Shown here: positions 40,609-48,954 of the stretch, one piece after another
Numbering within the stretch: position 1 is the stretch's first letter
Layout: each line of letters opens with the position of its first letter
DNA from: a virus
Virus record (IMG/VR): IMGVR_UViG_3300010885_026047
Coordinates: 1 to 64,000 of that record
DNA length: 64,000 nt
Direction: 5' to 3' (one strand)
Notes under the pieces: model-generated
Told to the model about the DNA's origin: nothing
Database searches by the model: none
The model's input: only the letters and a program-made list of their open reading frames with translations
Made by a program: the position numbers and the translations under genes

Positions 40609-41600
40609 ATCACTTGCTTTTCCTGTAAAAAACTCTTTATGTTCTCAGCATGTCCATCTAACTTATACCAGTCGCTCCAGTCCTTAACCCCTTTCTCCAG
40701 TAGATATCTTGGTGTGTTTACGTATTTGTAACCATAGCTGTCACATATCTTCTTGCAGTTACGAACACCAGTATCATCTGCGTCAAAAGAAACTCGTATA
40801 TCCTTACCTTCCAACCGTTTTATCAGATCTGGTGTTATACCTGAAGTTCCTTCGTTCTGACTGTTGATAACCCATATATCTTCAGGTAACAAGTTGGACA
40901 ACGTGAGACGATCCTTACGGCTTTTTGTCAACACAACTTTTGGGTGACCGTTCAGACCTTCCAGGTTCTCTATCTTGCTGCAAGAAACGTTTGTCTTCCA
41001 CCTACCTTCCTGACGTGTTCTATCTGGCATGTACATCTTGAAAAGGTCTCCCTCAAACCTATACGCAAACACGTTTTCCCCTGACTTTATCTCTTGTCTT
41101 TTCCTGTTGAGAAACCACTCTGAGACGTTGTGTATATCCTCTTTCTGCAGTTGTTGTTGGTCTATCCCATACGCTTCCCAGTACTGTAGAGCTTTCTTTG
41201 TCCACTTAGCTGCTGTAACGTGTATCAGTGTGTCTTGTTTCTCTATAACCGGCTGTTGGTAGCTACTGACTATCTTGTTATACTGCAGACCATCTGCTAC
41301 CAGTAGACCAAAGTCCTGTGCTATCTTCTGAAGAGCTTGCGGATAGGTTAGACCGTACATCTTCTGTACCATATCTACAGGACCTCCTTTCTCATCAGTG
41401 CTATAGTCTCTCCAGTATAACCTTCCTGAAGTACTTGTACCTACCGAAAACGAAGGAGAACGATCACGTCTGAAAGGGCTTTTCATAACCGTGTTTAGCC
41501 GGAACTCCTGCAGGTACATGTGATATATATCAAACTCACTTAACTTACTGCTAACCAATTCCTTCAGGTCCGGTTTGGGACTTGCTACTTTTATCGTCAT
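40605..41600 (-). CDS. DnaG-like primase (toprim), short form
   Basis: 331 residues. The N-terminus has SPFRRDRSPSF (41-51) and WRDYSTDEKGGPVDMVQ, the strand order of the DnaG zinc-binding domain, but without the CHC2 Cys/His set, so the zinc ligands are lost. The C-terminal half has a toprim-like core with TKSRKDRL (225-232), NSQNEG and FDADDTG (272-278), the DxD metal site. Should make RNA primers for the phage replisome, probably with the DnaB-like helicase at 45660-46868. Confidence 0.8.
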   Translation of the reverse strand: MTIKVASPKPDLKELVSSKLSEFDIYHMYLQEFRLNTVMKSPFRRDRSPSFSVGTSTSGRLYWRDYSTDEKGGPVDMVQKMYGLTYPQALQKIAQDFGLLVADGLQYNKIVSSYQQPVIEKQDTLIHVTAAKWTKKALQYWEAYGIDQQQLQKEDIHNVSEWFLNRKRQEIKSGENVFAYRFEGDLFKMYMPDRTRQEGRWKTNVSCSKIENLEGLNGHPKVVLTKSRKDRLTLSNLLPEDIWVINSQNEGTSGITPDLIKRLEGKDIRVSFDADDTGVRNCKKICDSYGYKYVNTPRYLLEKGVKDWSDWYKLDGHAENIKSFLQEKQVI

Positions 41601-41856
41601 AACCTGTAGGTTTTTGAAAAGATAAACAAAGTTCTCGATACTGATCTACCAAAGCCCAAAAGTTCCCTGCAAAATGGTCAGATATCTCCTTTATGATCTC
41701 CACTTGTCCTGTAACCGGATCACGTATAGTAGATAAGTTGTATAGCTCCGTTTCTGGCACTTTATCTTCTACTTCTCGTTTCCACTGATCTTTTGCAAGA
41801 CATCTCGACAAAGCCTCAACATCTACTTCTATCCACTCTTGTTTTTCATCTGCCAT
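41551..41856 (-). CDS. Hypothetical protein, 101 aa
   Basis: Helical, acidic protein overlapping the primase start by 50 bases. No family recognised. The long overlap suggests the two are co-translated. Confidence 0.65.
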   Translation of the reverse strand: MADEKQEWIEVDVEALSRCLAKDQWKREVEDKVPETELYNLSTIRDPVTGQVEIIKEISDHFAGNFWALVDQYRELCLSFQKPTGYDDKSSKSQTGPEGIG

Positions 41857-41875
41857 CCTATCTGTTGTTTTGTTA

Positions 41876-42244
41876 CTACATCAGTCTTTTTACTATCTCT
41901 TCACACTCACTTAAAACTATCTGGTGTTTTGCTACAACACTTCTTATTTCTTGTAACTGTTTTAAGATACTTTCTTCTGGTGTAGTTGCATTATTATCTA
42001 TAGACCATATCCCTGCTCCAGTAAACCAGTTATCATCATCAGACACTAAACAGCTATACCTTTTTGCTTCATACTGACTAACTGCTATATGTCCACAGTA
42101 AACAGTGAAGTGCCATCCTAAGTTTTCATCTACTCTTATCTTCCACTTACTACCTGTAGACTTGTTTAACCTTGCTTGTAGCTTTTTAGCTCTTTCAGTA
42201 GCACTTTCTTTTGTCATCTTGTTATACCAATCTCCTATTCCCAT
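41876..42244 (-). CDS. Hypothetical protein, 122 aa
   Basis: The start at 42244 (MGIGDWYNK) follows the AAAGAAGATATG leader; the longer frame begins with TTG. Contains an aromatic beta-rich centre (WKIRVDENLGWHFTVYCGH) and a helical C-terminus. Confidence 0.65.
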   Translation of the reverse strand: MGIGDWYNKMTKESATERAKKLQARLNKSTGSKWKIRVDENLGWHFTVYCGHIAVSQYEAKRYSCLVSDDDNWFTGAGIWSIDNNATTPEESILKQLQEIRSVVAKHQIVLSECEEIVKRLM

Positions 42245-42350
42245 ATCTTCTTTGTTTTTAACACACTTCAAAGAGCTACACAGACAGCTTCGGACATCCC
42301 TTTCTCCAGCTATCTGTGTAACTCCCTTTAGTTGTGTATCGGTTTGTTTG

Positions 42351-42569
42351 TTAGAAACCTTGTAAGTCTTCGTATCTTTCTCCTTCTCTCCAAGCTTCTA
42401 GTACTTCGTCAGCATCTACTTCTATATCGTCCACTACATCTTCTACATAGTACTTTTCTAACCCCATATCTCTACTAAACAACCACTGTTCTACCTGCCT
42501 GAGAGTATCACATCGGTAGACTATCTGACCTTGGTACTCTCTGATCCTAAACTTTTGTACTTCTGCCAT
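42351..42569 (-). CDS. Acidic hypothetical protein, 72 aa
   Basis: C-terminal half strongly acidic (YVEDVVDDIEVDADEV). No recognised domain. Two bases downstream of the 203-aa gene. Confidence 0.7.
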   Translation of the reverse strand: MAEVQKFRIREYQGQIVYRCDTLRQVEQWLFSRDMGLEKYYVEDVVDDIEVDADEVLEAWREGERYEDLQGF

Positions 42570-42571
42570 AT

Positions 42572-43183
42572 CTATAGTTGTTGTATAGCCGTTATAGCTA
42601 AGTTCTTAGTTGTTTCTATCTCCTTTTGGAACCCTATCAGAACTTCTCTGGCAGCTTTACCTATGTTAGCCGGAAACCCATCACCGTCTACAGAGATACC
42701 GTTCAGGTACTCTATACACAGTATCTGCTCTTTTAACCTCTCCACTATCTCCACAGCACTCATAGCTTTACCACTACTCTTTACTACTGTAGTGTTTCGT
42801 GGTTGACGTTTCTTGGTAGGGTTTGAGTTTACATGATCTACTAACCTGTCCTGAAGAGACTTTTCTACTTTTGGACCTGGTTCTGGTACAAGTGTTTCAA
42901 CACCTATCTTTATGTTTTCAGCTATCTGATCACCTTCAGATACATCTTTCAGAGACTTCTCATAGTTCCCTATCTGTTCCATTAAGTACTCTGTTTCTTC
43001 TGAAGTACACAGGTTACTCCTATTCAGATAGCTCTGTACCAGTTTCAGATCTTTGTTCAGGTTCCACATTTTTACCACTTCACCTACTACATCTTCGTTA
43101 ACATCGTCTATATGCATCACCAGACGATCTTCACTGTCTTTTATCGCTTTACTGCTCTTTTCGTAACTCCAAAGTGTTCTCAT
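42572..43183 (-). CDS. Hypothetical helical protein, 203 aa
   Basis: Two helical regions joined by a basic, Pro-containing linker near 115-135 (PTKKRQPRN). Located between Sak4/replisome genes and primase, so a replication accessory role is possible but not shown. Confidence 0.7.
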   Translation of the reverse strand: MRTLWSYEKSSKAIKDSEDRLVMHIDDVNEDVVGEVVKMWNLNKDLKLVQSYLNRSNLCTSEETEYLMEQIGNYEKSLKDVSEGDQIAENIKIGVETLVPEPGPKVEKSLQDRLVDHVNSNPTKKRQPRNTTVVKSSGKAMSAVEIVERLKEQILCIEYLNGISVDGDGFPANIGKAAREVLIGFQKEIETTKNLAITAIQQL

Positions 43184-43188
43184 GTCTT

Positions 43189-43464
43189 TTACTTGTTTGT
43201 TTTGTTGTTAACTTGTTCTCTGAACTCTCTATACTCTGGGTACTCCCAACAATCACCATCTTCTATTTCACCATCACACTCTTGCCACTTATCAGCAAGA
43301 AACAGGTTACACGGCATACACCAGTATGTGCTCTGAAAGTCTCCATCCATCTTTCCTACAGTTTTCTGCATCTCTGTACCTAATGGATACTTTATAGAGC
43401 ATCCTGGACATCTGTGTTCTTTTCTTGTCAGCACTTTTCTACTACTGAGTTGTTCGTATCCCAT
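43189..43464 (-). CDS. Zinc-finger-like protein, 91 aa
   Basis: CPGCSIKYPLG and CMPCNLFLADKWQEC give two Cys pairs of a zinc-ribbon type. Acidic, aromatic C-terminal half. Two bases after the candidate ssDNA-binding gene. Confidence 0.7.
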   Translation of the reverse strand: MGYEQLSSRKVLTRKEHRCPGCSIKYPLGTEMQKTVGKMDGDFQSTYWCMPCNLFLADKWQECDGEIEDGDCWEYPEYREFREQVNNKTNK

Positions 43465-43466
43465 AG

Positions 43467-44447
43467 CTAGTAGTTCATATCAACTAGTGGAGCATCACTG
43501 TCTGTAGCTGGTGAGAAAGTACTGCTGCCAGCCTGGATAAACTTATCAGCTTCAAAAACGTGCAACGGAGAGAACTCCCACATGTGTTTGTTCCTCTTCA
43601 CAGAGCTATAGAACTGGTACATATCTTTCAACTTCCAGCTACCTTTACCCTTTGGAGCTACATCGAACTTACCCCAACTGTTACTACTGCTGTTGATGTT
43701 CACATCTTTGATCTTCCAACCCGGTAACCATGCACCATCTACACAGTTGTTGTTGTACTGTACACCGTTCTCTGCGTCTTTAGCTTCTACATAGACCATA
43801 AACACCAAGTCCTGGAAAGTATCTGTACCTATATACATAGCTATATCCTTAACTTTTCCACGGAGTAGATCAGCAAGTTTTATAAACAGGTTCGTGTCCT
43901 GATCTGCCTGGAACCAATCTTGTGTTACTAAGTGCCTCAACATACCGTAGAGAGAGGTTTCTCCTTTGTAAGCCTGACGATATATCAACTTGACAGGTTC
44001 TCCATTTTCTCCGATCACATCTTCCCACTCTTTGCTTTCTTCGTTCTGTTTCTGCATATGTGTGAAGGACCTGAAGAGGTTTTCTTCTTTGTCTACAAGT
44101 TGTGTTTGACCCCACTGGTTTAGCCACCAGCAACGTTTCACTTTCTCTCCGGGGTTTTTCTTGTCATCAGCTTCAAACTCAGCCAACTCATCAGAGATAA
44201 AGATACCATACTCTACATACTTCTTTGTCAGCTCATCCTGAAAGACAAAACATAGACGTGTCCAGTCTTTACCGTCTTTCTCACCGGTATATGCGATTTC
44301 CTTTTCATCGGCTTTATCTGCCCATCCATAGAGCTCTTTCTTCTTGGCCAGATCGGGATTCACACATATGAGTGGCCCTTTTCCGTATCCTATGAGTTTC
44401 TCTGATGTACCTGTTCCTGCTTTTTTCTCACTCGGTTTTACGTTCAT
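43467..44447 (-). CDS. Candidate single-stranded DNA-binding / recombination partner protein
   Basis: 326 residues with beta-rich, Trp- and Gly-containing middle and an acidic tail ending DSDAPLVDMNY, reminiscent of the acidic, hydrophobic-tipped C-termini of SSB proteins. It lies directly after the Sak4-like ATPase, the usual place of an ssDNA-binding partner in phages using Sak4. I do not recognise a defined family; the role is inferred from context and the tail. Confidence 0.5.
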   Translation of the reverse strand: MNVKPSEKKAGTGTSEKLIGYGKGPLICVNPDLAKKKELYGWADKADEKEIAYTGEKDGKDWTRLCFVFQDELTKKYVEYGIFISDELAEFEADDKKNPGEKVKRCWWLNQWGQTQLVDKEENLFRSFTHMQKQNEESKEWEDVIGENGEPVKLIYRQAYKGETSLYGMLRHLVTQDWFQADQDTNLFIKLADLLRGKVKDIAMYIGTDTFQDLVFMVYVEAKDAENGVQYNNNCVDGAWLPGWKIKDVNINSSSNSWGKFDVAPKGKGSWKLKDMYQFYSSVKRNKHMWEFSPLHVFEADKFIQAGSSTFSPATDSDAPLVDMNY

Positions 44448-44462
44448 GTTGTTTGTTTTTCG

Positions 44463-45299
44463 TTATTTGTTTGTAGTTTGCTTTTCTTCTTGTATGAACA
44501 CTTTTGCCCAGTCTAATTCTCCTGTATACCCTAACAGATGAGTAGCTCTCATACCACCTATCTTGTCACTATTACCTACGAATGACACCATCATCTTCCC
44601 GTTCTCATTCCACACATTACCTATGGCATCACAGAGCCTGGGGATCATGTCCCTGACTTTTCCTGTAAGGGCGAGATCTTTGATCATTACCTGTTCACCA
44701 TTCTTTTCTGCTATCATCTTATCTGCTACATGGCACACGAATATTGTACATATCTTGCCTAGATCCTTCAGTGTGTTGAATATATCCATGATGGCATCCC
44801 TAGAATACCTGTAGCCGTAACCCTGCCCGAGAGTCAATACACTCTCATATTCCTGATCTGTAGGTTTCAGCATTGTGGTCTTCTGTGTGATAGGGTCTTT
44901 GATCACTTTCCCATCTGCATCACATACCCGGTTGAAGTTCTTACCAGCTACACTATTCATGTAGTTCCAGGTACCTACCCATTCGCTGTCTATATCCAAC
45001 TGGCTGAATGTATCTATGGCTACATAGTCATATGGCCTACCCTGTGCTTTGATCTCTGCTGCCAGTTCTTTCAACCACTTGAACCTTCCTACTGGTCCTA
45101 GTGTCTCTGGTACTTGCATCACTATACCGTTGATGAAGGCACTTCCATTTTCTGTGTCAATAATAAGGCAATTCTGGAGAGCTGATAATGCAGTGGTCTT
45201 TCCTACTTTGCTTTTCCCGTACAGAGTCATTGACCTTGCATTCACAGCAGTTGCTTTTCTTGGTGCTGTAGGTAACACTATACCCTTCTTCTCTTCCAT
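44463..45299 (-). CDS. Sak4-like RecA-fold single-strand annealing ATPase
   Basis: 278 residues with a RecA-core/AAA_24 pattern: Walker A GKSKVGKTT (28-36), LIIDTENGS just after, Walker B YVAIDTFSQLD, and a sensor-like FVCHVADK. Short Rad51-like Sak4 proteins stimulate annealing of single strands with an SSB. It pairs with the exonuclease at 29807-30901 in function and with the candidate SSB downstream in position. Confidence 0.75.
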   Translation of the reverse strand: MEEKKGIVLPTAPRKATAVNARSMTLYGKSKVGKTTALSALQNCLIIDTENGSAFINGIVMQVPETLGPVGRFKWLKELAAEIKAQGRPYDYVAIDTFSQLDIDSEWVGTWNYMNSVAGKNFNRVCDADGKVIKDPITQKTTMLKPTDQEYESVLTLGQGYGYRYSRDAIMDIFNTLKDLGKICTIFVCHVADKMIAEKNGEQVMIKDLALTGKVRDMIPRLCDAIGNVWNENGKMMVSFVGNSDKIGGMRATHLLGYTGELDWAKVFIQEEKQTTNK

Positions 45300-45317
45300 A
45301 TGTTGTGTTCTATTGGT

Positions 45318-45518
45318 TTACTTGTTCTTCTTATCTGTGATTGCTATGAATGTTTTCCATCGTTCTGCATCTAGCTCATACTCTTCCTGTGCAGCTTTGT
45401 ATCCTGCTATCCAGCTATCCTGTATCTGTGTTATTGAGTGTACACCATCTCCATCTCCGAGGTCTTCTACATCTTTGCTGTAGTTCTCTGCTTCCTGTTG
45501 TACTTCTTCTTTTGTCAT
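45318..45518 (-). CDS. Small helical protein, 66 aa
   Basis: Acidic N-terminus (EEVQQEAENYSKDVEDLGDGDG) and a Trp-containing helix. The ATG overlaps by four bases the stop of the frame at 45515-45661, which supports that frame being real. Confidence 0.65.
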   Translation of the reverse strand: MTKEEVQQEAENYSKDVEDLGDGDGVHSITQIQDSWIAGYKAAQEEYELDAERWKTFIAITDKKNK

Positions 45519-45661
45519 ATCTGTTGTTTTAACTCGTCTACTATGAGGTGTACCAGCACTTCCTGTGAGAAGGTAACCGTAAATACTCTTCGTGACTTAT
45601 CACATGTTTCATACCCATATCCATAATAGGTAATCTCATTGCTATCAAATAGTGCTTTCTC
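45515..45661 (-). CDS. Small gene lacking a canonical start, about 48 codons
   Basis: The frame reads EKALFDSNEITYYGYGY and continues beta-rich to DELKQQI-stop, with the TGA in an ATGA overlap with the next gene. No ATG, GTG or TTG occurs near its 5' end. An ATG at 45663 opens a different frame. Either AUU at codon 10 starts it, a frameshift links the two, or the sequence has an indel. Confidence 0.4.
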   Translation of the reverse strand, partial: EKALFDSNEITYYGYGYETCDKSRRVFTVTFSQEVLVHLIVDELKQQI

Positions 45662-46868
45662 ATGTTGTTGCTTGTTTTACTTGTTCTAATACAGCTTCTC
45701 TGTTCCCAAAACCTTTAAACGGCTTACTCTGCAGTATATTTCGTTCTTCCCTCTCTATATCTGTTGGGAGAAAGTACCTGCCACTAGTAACCTCTTCATA
45801 GATGCTCTCTGGTATCTCGTTTGACCTGGCCAGGGTACGTAGTATCCCATATACAGGCTGTATAGCCATGGGAAAGTTCATACCGGTACTATCGAATGAG
45901 TTCTTCAGGATGTACAATGCTCTATAGTAGGTACGGAACCACTTGTCCTTCAACCTTTTCAGGTCATATCCATTATGAGGTTCTCTCTCTGATACACTGT
46001 GGTTGTATGGGTTGAACAGTGCCAACACTACATCTGCATCCCTTGCTGTCTGAGAGCTGTCTGCGAAGTCACTGAGCTTTGGTTGTAACTCACCTAGCTT
46101 CTGCCTGGACACATCAGACATGCCTCTGGATAACTGTTGTACTATCACCGGACTGAACCCGTATATATCCCTGGCCTCTCTCATTGTTCTACTGAACTTG
46201 TCCACCAATGTCTTCGTCTTTCCATCACCTTCTGGTGCCAGTATCCCCGAGTTGTCACCTATCACCAGCACTATATGGTTCAGATGATTCGGCACATAGG
46301 TTCTGCTGGCCAGGATGTTGTCCATACTGCTATCTGACTTATCCTTGTCATGTATAGTGCCATGTTTTCTGGCAAACGCTTCCAGATACTTACTGATACC
46401 TGTAGGGTTCTTGCTACCTGAGTGACATATCAACAGGTCTTCTGCTTCCCATTCATCCAGCACTGCATAGTACTTCTTGACCAGAGCATACTCACTATCC
46501 GATAACTGATCGTTCTCCCTCCTGCCCAGTATCTTCTTCGGTGATATGTCTGTACCTGTATCCTCGAAGATCAACCTACTCAACCATCTGGCCGTGTAAT
46601 TGTGTTGAGCCCTCTCCATGAAGAAGCAGATAACCGATAACTTCATGTTCTCTGGCTTGTTCTGCAGATACCATTTTATCGGATTGATCACGAACAGGTC
46701 ACTAGCCAGAGTTGTCTTACCATCTCCGGTCTCACCCCCAACTACATAGAGTGTGTTTCTGGCTATGTCTATATAGTTACCTATACGTTCATATGCTACC
46801 GGTATCACACCTACCTTACCATTCCTACCATTCTGTATCTCCTTGTCCAACTCTGTAGCTAGGCTCAT
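45660..46868 (-). CDS. DnaB-like replicative helicase
   Basis: 402 residues, about the size of the DnaB RecA-like domain without the N-terminal collar. Walker A is GETGDGKTT (45-53); ICFFMERAQ, HIVLVIGDNS and VIVQQLSRG fit motifs H1a-H4 of superfamily 4; ADVVLALFNP matches the hexamer-interface strand. It should unwind the template and recruit the primase. The stop overlaps the next frame. Confidence 0.85.
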   Translation of the reverse strand: MSLATELDKEIQNGRNGKVGVIPVAYERIGNYIDIARNTLYVVGGETGDGKTTLASDLFVINPIKWYLQNKPENMKLSVICFFMERAQHNYTARWLSRLIFEDTGTDISPKKILGRRENDQLSDSEYALVKKYYAVLDEWEAEDLLICHSGSKNPTGISKYLEAFARKHGTIHDKDKSDSSMDNILASRTYVPNHLNHIVLVIGDNSGILAPEGDGKTKTLVDKFSRTMREARDIYGFSPVIVQQLSRGMSDVSRQKLGELQPKLSDFADSSQTARDADVVLALFNPYNHSVSEREPHNGYDLKRLKDKWFRTYYRALYILKNSFDSTGMNFPMAIQPVYGILRTLARSNEIPESIYEEVTSGRYFLPTDIEREERNILQSKPFKGFGNREAVLEQVKQATT

Positions 46869-46872
46869 AGTT

Positions 46873-47460
46873 TTATTGCTTGTTTGCTACCTTGTTCATT
46901 GCTATTTGACGTATTTGCCATACCAGTTGCTCACTATTCCATTTCTGTATTGTCCGAAGAGCTTCTGGTCTACCGTCTATCAGTATCTGTAATTCCCGGT
47001 AACTGAACATTGGTTTGTTATCGGCTATATATGTTGTACGAGCTTCTGGAGAGCTGAACCATTTGAACTCGTGGTTATCCTTTGCCTGTTCTGCGTATGC
47101 TAGACCGCATTCCCATATATCATCAATACCGTATACCATTCTGTCTCCATCATAGCACTTGTATCCATCTTCTGTAGTGAGTAGTAGCTCTGGTGTAGGT
47201 TGCTTCTCTCCATCATTCCTCACAGCATCCTGTAGTATCTTGTTGATCCCATCAGCCATACTCTTTGGTACTATGTAGTTCACACCATCTATCTGCATGT
47301 CTACTTTTTCCTGTACTGGTTCTGCTACTGGTGACTGTTCTATCAGGTCTAGTACTTTTCCAGCAGCAAAGTACCTGTTAGGAGCACCATCGCTACTACA
47401 TCCGTTATCTCTTAAACACTCAGCTATCTTTGTCTGTAGCTGTTCTCTGTTTTTGTTCAT
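46873..47460 (-). CDS. Hypothetical protein, 195 aa
   Basis: Between the gpO-like gene and the helicase, with gaps of 2 and 4 bases. Helical, with a central region that could pack against another protein (YKCYDGDRMVYGIDD). A helicase-loading role is possible from position only. Confidence 0.7.
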   Translation of the reverse strand: MNKNREQLQTKIAECLRDNGCSSDGAPNRYFAAGKVLDLIEQSPVAEPVQEKVDMQIDGVNYIVPKSMADGINKILQDAVRNDGEKQPTPELLLTTEDGYKCYDGDRMVYGIDDIWECGLAYAEQAKDNHEFKWFSSPEARTTYIADNKPMFSYRELQILIDGRPEALRTIQKWNSEQLVWQIRQIAMNKVANKQ

Positions 47461-47462
47461 AT

Positions 47463-47999
47463 CTATGCGCAGTTTGAACCATGATCGTTATACTCTTCTT
47501 CTACTTCCATACCTATCAGAGACATGTATACCTGTTGTCTTAACCACACCTCACAAGCAGGTTGGTACTGCATCCGGTTCTGACCACTTTCATAGCTCTC
47601 TTCTTTTACCAGCTTTATCTGTTTTCTAAGAGCCTCTAACACTTGTTCTGCAGAGACGTTGTTCTCCTGTAGTCCTCGTAGATAGAGCATCTGGCATATC
47701 TGTTTGTTAGCTTTCAAGACCCTCGAACTTTTAAACTGCATACCTCTATAGCTAAAGTTGGCACTACTCGGATACTCCTGCCAGAACACCTCGAACCCTT
47801 TGTCATCTGTTACCTGTGGCTTTTTACGCTCCTTCTTTTGCTCTGTATCTGCCAGATATGTTTCCAAAGTACACTTAGCCAGTGTACCTAAGATAGTCTC
47901 TTCTGACAAGGTTCTATCCATCCCCATCTGTGTCCGTAACTTATCTCGGATATAGAGCATGATATCCGACCACTCTTTCTGTACTATCTGTAGTGCCAT
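47463..47999 (-). CDS. Replisome organiser / gpO-like protein, 178 aa
   Basis: The central FEVFWQEYPSSANFSYRG and the end QYQPACEVWLRQQVY follow the pattern FxxFWxxYP...xxxxWLxQxxW of phage replication-initiation and helicase-loader proteins. The N-terminal basic helical region may bind DNA. It lies two genes upstream of the helicase. Assigned from pattern and context. Confidence 0.5.
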   Translation of the reverse strand: MALQIVQKEWSDIMLYIRDKLRTQMGMDRTLSEETILGTLAKCTLETYLADTEQKKERKKPQVTDDKGFEVFWQEYPSSANFSYRGMQFKSSRVLKANKQICQMLYLRGLQENNVSAEQVLEALRKQIKLVKEESYESGQNRMQYQPACEVWLRQQVYMSLIGMEVEEEYNDHGSNCA

Positions 48000-48084
48000 A
48001 TAGCTTTGAGTTTTTGCGGAGAACCAAAGTACAACTAACTGTTGGTCTTTGCAACTCCTTTTTCGTTATACTGATGTTATTTCC

Positions 48085-48933
48085 TTAGTCTTTTTCAACT
48101 TCCATAGTTACAGATAGTACCATCTCTGGAAACTTCTCAGTGTCTGAAAAACTTATAGCTTTACAGAACTTTCCAGCTACAAACAAGTTCCAGGCTTTTA
48201 TAACAAAAGCGTTGAGAAACTTTGCACTGTACTTCTTAGTACTGGTGACGTTTGATACTAGCTTCTGTCTGAGAACATAGATAGGATCTTGTGTTCCGGA
48301 TAAGTTTAAACCTGTAGAGAGCTTGTCAAAGAACTCATTTCCCTTCTCTTCGTCTGCTTTACACATACGCATATAAAAAGCAGCTATAGTTGTTATAGCT
48401 AGTAACTTACCTCCTGTTTTGTACCAGCTTGAAGCTTTAGTACATATGTTCTGGTAGTACTCTGGTCTTTTGTTGTATAGTTCAAGTAACATAGAGGCAG
48501 ATACTCCTGCAGTAACATTTGACTGATGGTTGTTATACCCAGTTTGTCTAAAGATAATGTCAGCTTTTACTATAGCTGATATACGACTGGCATTAGGTAT
48601 CTCTGCTAGAGCAAATACTATACCAGACGTTCTTGATCTGTGTGTATCAAAGTGCTTAAAGTTTTCAGGATCTTCGTTGCGGGTAACACTGAACATGAGA
48701 GTTCTTCCTGACTTAACTACAGCAAGTAAACGATGTTGTCCGTTGTGCATACAGTTGTTCCAGTCAATAGATATACCTTGTGATGTTGTTTTCCACCGTC
48801 CTTCTACCATATCTTTAGCATACACAGAAACTAATCCCATATCAGGCTTTCTGTTGTGAGAGCAACTTTCCAGCATCTTTTTAGCGATCTGTGGAGTTAT
48901 CTTCTCTATACTTGTTATCATTTTCTTATCCAT
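48085..48933 (-). CDS. ParB/DGQHR-like protein
   Basis: 282 residues. ITPQIAKKMLESC...NRKPDMGLVSVYAKDMVEGRW followed by NGQHRL (64-69) matches a common phage protein group annotated as ParB-like or DGQHR-domain. The ParB N-domain binds nucleotide, and some members are nucleases. The remaining helical 200 residues are of unknown role. It precedes the gpO-like gene after an 85-base gap that contains nothing I can name beyond a weak hairpin. Confidence 0.6.
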   Translation of the reverse strand: MDKKMITSIEKITPQIAKKMLESCSHNRKPDMGLVSVYAKDMVEGRWKTTSQGISIDWNNCMHNGQHRLLAVVKSGRTLMFSVTRNEDPENFKHFDTHRSRTSGIVFALAEIPNASRISAIVKADIIFRQTGYNNHQSNVTAGVSASMLLELYNKRPEYYQNICTKASSWYKTGGKLLAITTIAAFYMRMCKADEEKGNEFFDKLSTGLNLSGTQDPIYVLRQKLVSNVTSTKKYSAKFLNAFVIKAWNLFVAGKFCKAISFSDTEKFPEMVLSVTMEVEKD

Positions 48934-48954
48934 AAGTTTTGTTTTAACTTGTTT

